Assembly: GCA_949128115.1 (NCBI GenBank)
Contig: OX421961.1
Coordinates: 127,785,050 to 127,849,049 of the forward strand
Direction: 5' to 3'
DNA: 64,000 bases
Origin: Anaspis maculata
Lineage: Eukaryota > Arthropoda > Insecta > Coleoptera > Scraptiidae
Part shown: positions 46,530-56,154 of the stretch, piece by piece
Position numbering within the stretch: the stretch's first letter is position 1
Layout of the letters: each line of letters begins with the position of its first letter
Translations under genes and position numbers: made by a program
The notes under the pieces: model-generated
What the model was told of the DNA's origin: nothing
The model's input: only the letters and a program-made list of their open reading frames with translations
Databases searched by the model: none

Positions 46530-47999
46530 TTGAAAATTTAGAATTGGTTTATCTGTTGAAGAGTTATTTAATTTTGAAAACCGTCAGTAGATTTTGGGAT
46601 TTCCTATACATTCACTGCGTGTTCACTGCCTACGTTATGGTGGAATGATAATATAATGAACTTTGTTAACATAACCTCAACATGTCACACATGCGCTCAC
46701 AATAATCCAAGGTTGGCGAAAACCCAGCTATTTTGAAAAAATGGGTGGGTTTTTGCTAGGTAATTGGGCTTTTGGGTTTTCGCTGGGGATTTGTGTGTTC
46801 GATTATCAGATTATCACAGAGTGGTTTGTCGTGAAATTGCAGACAGTTTTCTGATGGGTTTTTGCGTGTGTATGGGTTTCTGATTAAATCCAAGGTGGCC
46901 TTTTGTGCCAAAAACCCGGCGGGTTTTCCAAGTGAATTTTGTTCCGTGTTATCCCCACGACATGAGATGTTACCACATACGTTATCTATTGGTCGGACGG
47001 AGAACACGTGATTATAAATATACCTACAGAACGGCTGACCATACCGTATTTCGTTGGTATACGATATAACGAGTTACAGAATCGCCGTGCTGAGGAGTTA
47101 TCCCAGGTACGGACGGACGGACCTTTTGAGAAAGTGCGCTAAAACGAGTGTTTCGTTGTTTGGCGAAGTATTTATTTCCTCTGGTTATTTAGTTTAGTTG
47201 ATCCGTTACTAGTTCATTAGTTACTAGTTAAGTCTGAGTTTCTGAGCCATTTCCAAGCGAATTGGTCGGCTTGATGCGCCGAAGCTGGGAAGAGCGAAAA
47301 GTGGCAATCGGGCTGCTATACACAGCCGTATACGGGTTTAGTTTAACGGAAAACGAAATTTGCGAATATATCCTTTAATCAGTGGCATTTGTCTGAATCC
47401 GCTGCCGGGATAGTGAGCCGAGGTAAACTTCAATGGCTCCGAATTCAAGTTCCACACGTTCCCCGAGTAAATTTGATTAGAGCGGAATTACCAATATACA
47501 TAGTGTCGCGCGCGCTCCGGCTGTCTACACAATTTGAACGAATGATGATTAGAAATTACACACATATTATTGCACATTGCGGCGGCAGTGCTGATGATAC
47601 AAATGCAAAACGCAAGGCATACCGCCATACCCGGTAATTATTACGATGGTGATTAATGGCGTACACTGGAATCGAAATTTATCAGATATCAATCAATGAC
47701 AAATCATTTTTATTGCGAAAATTTATCAGCCGTGTTGCCATATTATTACTTTCATCTTTTCATTCTATTGGTTAATAATGTGCCCGCTCCATAATCTTCA
47801 ATGATCGCGCTAAAACTATAACAATAATAATTACCATTATCTGTTTCAGATATAGCTGAGGCATAAAAATGCTCGACGGCGGACATGATGGCACGCATTT
47901 TTTTCGATGCGTGAAAAGTGGAGCTTCAATTTTTACGCACCTATAGCCTGGTTACTTTTATTGCTTGGAAAATACTGATAAAAACCCGACATAAATAAT
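46530..47999. other. No gene recognised
   Basis: 46720-47020 is low complexity. 47480-47920 is unique-looking and rich in TTATTA, TAATGG and ATTAATGG motifs, again enhancer-like in texture only. An ACGG triple occurs near 47111. Confidence 0.3.
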
Positions 48000-48240
48000 A
48001 TGAGGATACCTAGAACAACAAAGGAGTACCTGCTTGCGTCGAATTCTAGGTCTGGGGATTTTGGAAACAGCATCGGTTCAATAATCTGAAGCAGATAGCA
48101 GAGAGAATGTCAGGGGCCCCGCCCGGGAATCGAACCCGTGTCTCCTGATTGCCAGTCAGTTGCCCTATCGCTGAGCTAACGAAGACGACACCAATCTTAC
48201 CCTGCCACTCGTCGATTTGAGCTACACATGTTGCCACAAA
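48000..48240 (-). repeat. tRNA-derived SINE-like element
   Basis: On the minus strand there is an A-box-like TTAGCTCAGCGATAGGGCA (complement of 48161-48180), an anticodon-like arm CTGA-CTGGCAA-TCAG and a B-box GGGTTCGATTCCCGG (complement of 48122-48137), correctly ordered and spaced as in a tRNA. The acceptor ends do not pair, so it is not a functional tRNA. The unrelated downstream tail (to about 48000) fits a SINE. The anticodon would be GGC if the loop is intact. Confidence 0.65.
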
Positions 48241-49433
48241 TCTCTAGCCTGTACAAGCCTGACAAATACGACTTTTGTGTCTGTTCATATCAAATAGGAC
48301 ACTAATGTCTGATTGCACAAAGGTGGAATAAAATTTCAGTTGGGTACTAAACATCAAATTTTTGAAGTGAAATAAATGCAAACCCAGTTACTTCAAGGGG
48401 AAATTATGATGGGAATACAAAATATGGCTTTAAGCGATTATTTGGATAGCAAAACACAGGTGAGGCAGCCTTTATTTTGGCTTGTAGAACACTTCTTACC
48501 GGAAATGTCAGATCTTTTCTTTGTAATAAAAAATAGGCGATAAGTGGGTTTTTGTCAAAAATGTCAAGTGACGTCACTGCTTACGTCACGACTTCAAAAA
48601 CATTCTATTTTAGCCGTTCATACCGAAATCCTAAAGCGCGAGCACAATTTGGTCGAGATTGGTTGAACAGTTCAGAAGTGAAACGTGTGACAAGACTGAC
48701 AAGTAAGGCAATGATATCCAGGCAGCTACACAGACTAGTAGACAGATAGACAGAAAGACAAACAGCTGACCAAAAATACAGGAGGTGAAACTGAAGAACA
48801 ATCGATTTGATTGCTGGTTGGTCATGATCATGTGTAAAGTGTAAATATTTTTTCCAGGCATGATCTCGCGTGTGATGTATTTTTTCCCGCTAGGTGGCTG
48901 AATGTTGATCAAAATCGCGAGCTGTAATGTTGTTTGGGGTTTTATCAACTGAAGTACCTAATGATTTTTTTTTCTCACGTAAAAAGCTAACGTTTCCTTT
49001 GAGATATCTTAATTATTCAAATTAATCATTTTTTATCGAAAGTAAGCACCTAATTCCCGAGATATCTTTAATAATCGATCAACACGAAAAGTTCCGAGGA
49101 CAAGGACCTACTTAATTTTCTTCAAGAAAAAAAATACTAGTGATTAATTCAATGAAATGTTTAGATACAACGCGACCGAACGCCTTTCAATCAATAACTT
49201 CATTGTGGGAAACAAAAAATATGGAAATCACTCAAGGATTTCAAAAGAAATAAGTGATTTTTTAAGCTTCTCTTTCATTTTACTCCCTCGGCCCACCACC
49301 CAACGAAGAGGGGAAGTATTGTGGACGCGCAAAAAATTTTGTCAAGATTTTGACGGATATATCTGTTTTGAGGTCCCCTACGACAATTAAGACCATTTCC
49401 AGAATGACCTCTGCCTGTATGTATGTATATGTA
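48241..49433. other. No feature seen
   Basis: AT-rich, short ORFs only. Confidence 0.3.
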
Positions 49434-49620
49434 CCGTATGTTCGTTAAAATCATGAATTAGGGCAGGCTATGGAAGTGAAAACGTATGTCGTGAATTTAT
49501 CGATAATCACTCAAATTTGATGTCAACGTGATGAGCCGTCGTCATGGAATACATTTTGGACATACGTTTCGAAGTTCACAGCCTGTCCTAACTCCTAAAA
49601 TGATTTTAACGAACATACGG
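49434..49620. mobile_element. 187-bp MITE, CCGTATG ends, TA-flanked
   Basis: CCGTATGTTCGTTAAAATCA and its complement, TA on each side. The arms continue imperfectly (GGCAGGCTATGGAAGTGAAA against 49570-49600). It shares its first seven bases with 61865-61984. Confidence 0.9.
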
Positions 49621-50319
49621 TATGTTTGCATGCCTGTAAACTTCCACGATAACAGCCGGCAACGTCTATCCGATCGACTTGAAATTTGGTACACAGACAT
49701 GGTTTCACCGTCGAATGAACCCATTAGTTTTTGGCTGTTATCTATCTAACGGGAGTGTCACTATCAAAAAATGACAGAAGCTATATCTCACGGAACTTGA
49801 CTTGCGATATGCCGTTTGAAAGCCCATAAAATACTGTAATCAGAACAGTTAAAAGTATTGCCCCATCTGTCTAATAATAAAAAATGTCAAAGTTCAAAAC
49901 TTTACCATTCAATTATTCAAAACCTTTCCGATGTATTGGAACCAAATTAGGCAGGGAGCACCAAACAAAATAGTGAAATCAAGTCTGCAGGTGCAATCTT
50001 CCGCCATTTCCCAGTCGAGCGTTATGAATTTTCAGAATTTCTCCAAGCCGTTGCCACCCGAAAGGGCCCCTCGCTCGTATTTTGACCAGGACGACCCGCC
50101 TTTGATGCAGGACTCCACTCAAAAGTTCATTCCTGATATATTCAGGCAGCTAAATGTCAATGCCAAGTGTAAGTCAAGTGACAATAATGGCGATGTTCGG
50201 CATTTTTGAATTTTCATTGATTTAAAATCTGTCATTGAAAATAACTGATCCGTATTTTTTTTCACATTTCAAACGGAATTCTCACCAAATATTGATGAAG
50301 TAGGCGATTCCCCGAATCG
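49621..50319. other. No gene recognised
   Basis: A 92-codon ORF at 49931-50209 (QSSVMNFQNFSKPLPPERAP, FDQDDPPLMQDSTQKFIP) has a varied composition rather than a repeat-like one. I do not recognise it, and no start context or partner exon is evident. Confidence 0.35.
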
Positions 50320-50605
50320 AAATTGACTTTTTGAAACCTTTTTCTTACCGAAACTTTTGAACCGTTGAACCGATTTTTATCAAATTTGAGTCAAAGTGTA
50401 CCAACATAAGCTCGAAAATAAGTCTCTATCGAATAATGCTCGGAATAGTGATTGGGCGCTCTTCCCTTTTCCTTCACCCTTGTTTTTTTGCACCCGTAGT
50501 TGACAATTTTTGAAAATTGTCGAAATTAACGTTCAATTTAGAAAAAGCCTACTTTTTCAAAAATTTGATAACGCTTCATTTTCAAGAAATCTGGTTTGAG
50601 ACTTA

Positions 50606-50744
50606 TAGCGTTTTCAAGTCGCTAGAGCCGAGCCGGCTCGGCTCTAAAATCAGGGGATTTGATTGGTTCTCGAAAATCCCTGGCCAATCAGTTATAGCGA
50701 TTTTGGAGTCGAACCGGCTCGGCTCTGGCGACTCGAAAACGCTA
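50606..50744. mobile_element. 139-bp PIF/Harbinger-like MITE, TTA duplication
   Basis: TTA at 50603-50605 and 50745-50747. Ends TAGCGTTTTCAAGTCGCTAG and the near-complement ending CTCGAAAACGCTA. GAGCCGAGCCGGCTCGGCTC lies next to the left end. 3-bp TWA-like duplications are typical of PIF/Harbinger elements. Shares its terminus with 56155-58492. Confidence 0.85.
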
Positions 50745-51182
50745 TTAGAGCAACATCTTGGAAACACCACTTTCGCAAGCCTCAATAAAATCTTGTTTCT
50801 TGAACATTTGTTGTTTTCTACAACAAAAAAAAAGGTGGTTCATCAATTTAAAAGCCTAGGAAAAGAAAACTATTCCAGTTGGGAAATCGTAAATTTCCTA
50901 GGATATTAATTGTAAGGCCCTTGAAAGTGGTGTTTTCAACATTTTCAAACATCTGGGTCTAAACATCTCGGGAACAAAGCCTATATTCAAATTTTTACAA
51001 GAGCAGGCTTTTTCTTTATTATAATTATCGTAGAATTCGAAAATATAAACATTGGTCAGAAGTGGCAACCGAGGTAAAAAACAGGGGTAAAAAGGTGTGA
51101 GTGCAGACTCTTATTATCTACGCCCCTAAAAAAATTGAATGGAACGCCTTATCACACTGTTTGACTGAGATTTAATTTAGTA

Positions 51183-51426
51183 CAGTTGTTATACGATCGC
51201 ATAAATGGAAACACTTGACATTACTTGTCAATTGTCTTTCTTATTTTCCATATTCTGACCGATTGTTAAGTATAATCTCCTGATAAGAACTTGGCTAGCC
51301 ATAAAAGAGAACGTCAGTTTTGTGCTGTCGTAAAGATCGGGTGGAAAAATCAAATGATATCAGCTCAAATTTGAATAGAAAAACAGTGTAAGTGTCAAAG
51401 TGTTTCCATTTATGAGCTTGTCACTG
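51183..51426. mobile_element. 244-bp MITE, TA-flanked
   Basis: CAGTTGTTATACGATCGCAT at the left and a degenerate complement ending CACTG at 51426; the shared block is CATAAATGGAAACACTT. TA is on both sides. Nested in the 50320-51526 palindrome. Confidence 0.75.
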
Positions 51427-51526
51427 TACACTGTACACTTTGGTTCATATTTGATCAAAATCGGTTGAACGGTTCAAAAGTTACGGTAAAAAAAAACTAT
51501 TTCAAATAGTCAACTTTAACACCTGT

Positions 51527-52137
51527 ATATTTTTAATTAAGCGTAGCGTTTTTAATTTTTTTTTCTTTTAATTTGTAAGAGTTGTTTATATTTGTGATTT
51601 TGAATTTTTTGTAATTTACTGTTTTTAGTTTTGAAAATGGCATTATGAAATGCCGAAACTTAAGTAAAACCGACTTTTAATAACTAAGTCTTGTTTTTAT
51701 TCGTGGAGAGGACGTACATCATTACAAATTATATTTTTAATTAAGCATTTACTTAGTAGTTAATTAGAAGCAAGGACTGGGTTTTTCAAAATTTTTGATA
51801 GGAAATCATCCCTCAAAATTTGTAAAAGCCAGTACCTAACATTCTGCATTATCAACTACTTATCGCTTTCTGAACGAAAACATTTCCAGATTTTTCAAGT
51901 CGTAAGTTTCGTCCGGACTTTTGATAGATTTGAGTTCCCAAGATGACGTCGGTTAGTTTGAGATTAGAAAATATAATGTGCCTAATTACTGTTATTGCAA
52001 GTCTTATTTGAATTTACAGGCAATTATAACGATAATAAAATTTGTGAATACAATTTTATAACAGAAATTTCGATTAAAAATTGCCTCTCTCTAATCGTGA
52101 CGTCACGGAACAGACAACGGTACTGGAAATATCTCGA
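51527..52137. other. No gene recognised
   Basis: Contains a GGAAATCATCCCTCAAAATT phrase near 51800 that also occurs near 62990-63010, so it is probably another element remnant. Confidence 0.35.
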
Positions 52138-53650
52138 TATAGTATGTTCACTTTTACTGTGATTATAGTCGGCTGTGAGATATTGTTTCCAAGTTTCCAA
52201 ATCTGAAACATGGAAAATGTCCAGAACTTTGCGGTTGGCTGCTCTGGCTTCATTCGGCACAATAATTCACGAAGAGACACGAAGTCGTTCGGACCACTTT
52301 CGGAACACATTTTTTACGCATTTCCTCCGCAGACAGACGGAACATTTTTGCGGGACGTGATGTCTAGCGGTTTATTTCAATTTTATTGGAAAATGTATAG
52401 TATGTTCACTTGTACCGTGATTCTAGTCGGCTGTGAGATTTTGTTTTCAAGTTTCCAAATTTGACATACAGGTGTCCTGAAATTATTGCAACAAAATTTA
52501 CAGGGAGGTAGACAATTGAAGAATAAGGGGACTTCCTCAATGAAAATACTCTGGCAAACGTAATAACGGAGATACAGGCCTTCAAAGTTGGTTTTTCAAA
52601 ACAGTTTTTTTTCCATAACTCCTGAACCGTTGAGCCGATTTTATTCAAATTTGAACCAAAGTTTACTAAAATAGGTCTCTATCGAACAATGATAACGCAT
52701 TTCATCAAACATTTTCAGGGGCAAAGATAATAGGGGGTACCTTCCCATTTTTTCCCCTATTTTTCACCCCCTTGAATATTTTTAAAAATTGTTGCAATTT
52801 TTGAATTCTACGTTCAATTTAGAGAATTCAATTCAGTTCCCCTTGCAAAATTTTGATTTAAGGCTTCATTTTCGAGATATTTGGGTTTGAAACTTCGGAG
52901 AACATCTCGAAAACACCACTTTCAAGGCCTTAAAAATTAAAATTCAAGAAAACTCAAGATTCCTCAACTGAAATAAGTTTTCTAGGTGTTTCAAGTTGAC
53001 AAACTACCATTTTTGCTAAAAACCATAGAGCTTTTCAGAAAAAAAAATTTGGGCCTTGAAAAGTGGCGATTTTGAGATGTTCTCCGAAGTTTCAAGCCCA
53101 AATATCTCGAAAAGGAAGCCTTTAATCAAAATTTTGCAAGAGTTACTTTTTTCTCTAAACTGAACGTAGAATTCAAAAATTGCAACAATTTCACAATAAT
53201 TCAAGAGGGTGAAAAATAGGGGAAAAGGGGGGAAGGTTATCTTCTCTATTATCTTCGCCCCTGAAAATTTTTGATGAAAGGCGTTATCATTGTTTGATAG
53301 AGACCTATTTTAGTAAACTTTGGTTCAAATTTGAATAAAATCGGCTCAACGGTTCAGGAGTTATGCAAAAAACTGTTTTGAAAAACCAACTTTGAAGGCC
53401 TGTATCTCCGTTATTACGTTTGCGAGAGTATTTTCATTGTGGAAGTCCTCTTATTTTTCAATTGTCTACCTCCCTGTCAATTTTGTTGCATTAATTCCGG
53501 GACACCTGTATAGGGAATCCCCAAAACTTTGCGGTTGGCTGCTCTGGCTTCATTTAGCATTCGTCGTTCGGACCACTTTTGGAACACATTTTCTAAGCAT
53601 TTCGTCTGCAGATAGACGGAATATTTTTTCCGGATGTGATGTCTGATGCT
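52138..53650. repeat. Direct tandem repeat (~260-bp unit), second copy split by a foldback
   Basis: Unit 1 at 52138-52396 starts ATAGTATGTTCACTT and includes ACTTTGCGGTTGGCTGCTCT, then TCGGACCACTTTCGGAACAC. Unit 2 begins at 52397, stops at 52468, and resumes at 53511-53650 with the same phrases. A foldback lies between the halves. Confidence 0.85.
52469..53508. mobile_element. CAGGTGT-ended foldback, arms ~500 bp, TA-flanked
   Basis: CAGGTGTCCTGAAATTATTG with TA before, and the complement ending at 53508 with TA after. The arms run almost continuously to a turn near 52990 (CGGAGATACAGGCCTTCAAA; GAACCGTTGAGCCGATTTTA; ACGTTCAATTTAGAGAATTC). It is noncoding. Confidence 0.9.
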
Positions 53651-53683
53651 TTTTCCATTTTTTTGAAAAAGGTAGTAATTTCT

Positions 53684-54465
53684 CGACCTGTTTTTAATAA
53701 TAATAATAATAATAATAAATGATATTTATTGAACTGTTATGTTGTTCAAAAGGCTATCGACCGAGGTCCTTCTGCCCTGTTTTTAATTTTCGCCAATGAA
53801 CGAATAAATCAAAGCAGCTTTGACATTTGACGGGTGTCAAAAATATTTCTAACCTCTCGAAGTCGATTCAACTTTAGGTTGATTCAAACTAAAAGAATAC
53901 TAGGCCTTCGTACAAAAAAAGGAGTCCTATGAAATCATCAATCCTTTCACCTCCTGCAGTCGAAAAACACGCCGAACTATGAAACTATGAAGAACTATTG
54001 GCAAGACAAGGAAAACTCCAGCAGGCTTGCTGTTGCAGTAGGATTTACGTGTAAAAAGTTCAATCAACCGAATTTCAAAAAACCCAGCCGCTCAAAGTTG
54101 CGTATTGGACCGAAATTCATGTGAGTACCTTTAGTTTTCAATTTGCTTTCGTTTTGAACCTTGGCGGGACGAGTGTTTGTAGGCCGTGAATGACCGCCGT
54201 CAAGATGACTTAAATTGAAGGCGGCCCCGTAGGGTTCTGGTGTCTAAATAACGGTAATACAGCTCTGCGTCCCTCTAGTTGCATTTCCACGTATGACAAG
54301 GTCAGATTCTCAAGATTTTCATATCAATTTGATAAGAAATATAACTTCACTTCTAGAGAAGTCAGTTTCACACCAGGTAAAAAGGCGGCAAGCGTACACT
54401 GCCCAAGTAGAAAATTTGCCCAGCCAACTAGAGTCACAGTACAAGTGAACCTACTATAGCAATTT
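53684..54465 (+). pseudogene. Small two-exon gene, copy A (exon 1 frame broken)
   Basis: Duplicate of copy B, offset about 710 bp. Exon-1-like sequence contains SSILSPPAVEK, a one-base shift and stops, then KNYWQDKENSSRLAVAVGFT and KKFNQPNFKKPSRSKLRIGP, and ends at a good donor AT|GTGAGT (about 54119). A second exon-like block follows TTCTAG near 54355; the frame KSVSHQVKRRQAYTAQVENL ends ESQYK stop. Between copies the changes in this frame fall often at third codon positions. The splice phase does not join the two frames cleanly, so the model is uncertain. The family is not recognised; the product is basic (Lys/Arg-rich). Confidence 0.5.
53695..53777 (-). mobile_element. Tiny 5'-truncated LINE tail with target duplication
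   Basis: Minus strand: a short 3' UTR with AATAAATATCATT and then a TTA repeat tail. CCTGTTTTTAA occurs directly on both sides (about 53687 and 53775). Copy B shows the uninterrupted site CGACCTGTTTTTATTTC. About 85 bp in all, a dead-on-arrival LINE insertion. Confidence 0.7.
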
Positions 54466-55180
54466 TTCGACCTGTTTTTATTTCTCGCCAATGAACGAAT
54501 AAATCAAACCAGTTTTGATATTTGACAGTTGTCAAGAATATTTTCAACCTCTCGAAGCCAGTTCAACTTTACGATGATCCAAATTAAAAATATACTAGCC
54601 CTAACGTCCAAAAAAAGGGAACCCACCTCGGAACCCACGGAATCATCAATCCTTTCACCTCTTCCAGTCGAAAAGACACGGCAAGCCACGAGGCAAGCCA
54701 TGAAGAACTATAGGCAAGATAAAGAACATCCCAGCAGGTCTGTAGTTGCAGCAGGATTTACGTGTAAAAAGTTTTATAAACAGAATTTCAAAAAACCCAG
54801 CCGCTCAAAGTTACGTATTGGACCGAAATTCATTTAAGTACCTTCAATTTGCATTTTGTTTTCGTTTTGGAGCTTGGCGGAAGGAGTTTTAGTGGGCCTT
54901 GAATGGCCGCCGTCAAGATGACTTAGATTGAAGGCGGCCCCGTGCGGTTTTGGCGTCTAAATAACGGTATACTACAGCTCTGCGCCCCTCTAGTCGCATT
55001 TCCACGTATGACAAGGTCAGTTTTCCAAGATTTCAATATCAATTTGATGAGAAATATAACTTTATTTTCAGAGAAACCAGTTTCACAACAGCTAAAAAGA
55101 CGGCAAGCCTACAATGCTAGAGTAGAAAATTTGCCCAGCCAACGAGAGTCACAGTAGAAGTCGAGGTAGAAGTGAACCTA
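54466..55180 (+). CDS. Small two-exon gene, copy B (open exon 1, donor lost)
   Basis: The 102-codon ORF 54529-54837 (MSRIFSTSRSQF; KREPTSEPTESSILSPLPVE; ATRQAMKNYRQDKEHPSRSV; KKFYKQNFKKPSRSKLRIGP) is intact, whereas copy A is broken. The donor seen in copy A as GTGAGT is TTAAGT here, so the frame runs to TAA at 54835. A second block after TTTTCAG near 55071 reads KPVSQQLKRRQAYNARVENL and ends ESQ stop near 55157. No domain is recognised; the C-terminus of exon 1 is Lys/Arg-rich and might bind nucleic acid (guess). It could be a fragment of an unknown mobile element rather than a host gene. Confidence 0.4.
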
Positions 55181-55348
55181 CTACAGTCGTTTTGTTGGTA
55201 ACATTAACATTGGAGATGAACTGCGCTAAAAGCCGATGTCTCCAGAATCTTCAGGTGCTCTACTTGCTTTTTTACTTCTTTACCCCCCTGCCATGATAGG
55301 GAGTTATCAACAGTAATAATTATCACAAGTGCTTAGATTTTTACGATA
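55181..55348. other. No feature seen
   Basis: Spacer. Confidence 0.3.
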
Positions 55349-55459
55349 ATTTTGACCAGGTAATCGCGAGTGCCGGTTGTAGCGATAAATGCCCGACTCC
55401 GTAGAAGGAGAAGGGCATTTATCTAGGGACGACAACCAGCCCGAATTATCTGGGAAAAT
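55349..55459. mobile_element. ~110-bp palindromic MITE
   Basis: TTTTGACCAGGTAAT..., GCCGGTTGT, AGATAAATGCCC arms pair with 55410-55459 around a TCCGTAGAAGGA turn. Confidence 0.75.
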
Positions 55460-55884
55460 CTCGAGCACGAGTGATAGTTTGATGATTATTGCAAAAAAAA
55501 GTCCGAAGTGACAGCTGTCAGATTTTGTTGTTTACACCGATTTTATTCAGTTGCCATTGACAGTGGGATTCAAATAAGTGAATATTATCCTTGTAGGTCT
55601 GATAATCAAGGGCGTTGTATGTAATAATCAGGACTATCGTACGTAGATACATCGTCGAATATAAACAAAATTTTTGTTTGACATGTGACTGTTGCGAAGG
55701 AACGCACGGGCCTGGTGATACTTGTGTCAAAATAAGGGGTAGATATGTGTTACTGGTTGCATAGCATCAAGGGCAGATCGGCAGCGGCAGATCGTCTGTC
55801 TCTTTTAATTGGAAACGTTTATTCCAGACAGATGACTCAGTCTAGGGTTAATTAAAATAGCCTCAAAAGTCAACGCTCATGCTA
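55460..55884. other. No feature seen
   Basis: Unassigned DNA. Confidence 0.3.
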
Positions 55885-56065
55885 GCCTCAAGGTGGCCTT
55901 GATGCATTGAGCATCTAATGCTGCAGTTTTCTCAACTGCAGAGCTCTCATTGGTCACATATTGGTCATTGACAGCAATGACAGGCGTTAGGTCCAATCAG
56001 AACTCTGCAGCTAAAGAAGCTGCAGCATCTGATACTCCAATACCTGATGGTAAGGCTACCATCAA
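55885..56065. mobile_element. Palindromic MITE with GCTGCAG motifs
   Basis: Left TAGCCTCAAGGTGGCCTTGA, then GAGCATCTAATGCTGCAG, pairs imperfectly with the right CTGCAGCATCTGATACTCCA, then GGTAAGGCTACCATCAAGC. The arms surround CATTGGTCA/GTCCAATCA. Confidence 0.6.
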
Positions 56066-56154
56066 GCATCAGAATCAAGACATTCATCAGAATCGACATC
56101 ATGATAAACTGATGTGAAGTTGGTGACACTGGCGTCTGACATCCGTGCGTCTGA

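Larger units (their letters stand above)
50320..51526. mobile_element. Palindrome of the CAGGTGT family with two nested MITEs
   Basis: Left CGAAACTTTTGAACCGTTGA pairs with the right block ending GTTCAAAAGTTACGG near 51484. The right end reads AACACCTGTATA; the left end has lost its CAGGTGT. Internal phrases (TCTCGGGAACAAAGCC, TTGAAAGTGGTG) are shared with 1-1055, 52469-53508 and 62340-63033. Two MITEs sit inside. Confidence 0.75.

Noticed and set aside
48110..48190. Functional tRNA gene on the minus strand
   Set aside because: A and B boxes are good, but the acceptor ends (GTCGTCT and GCGGGGC) do not pair; better explained as a SINE head.
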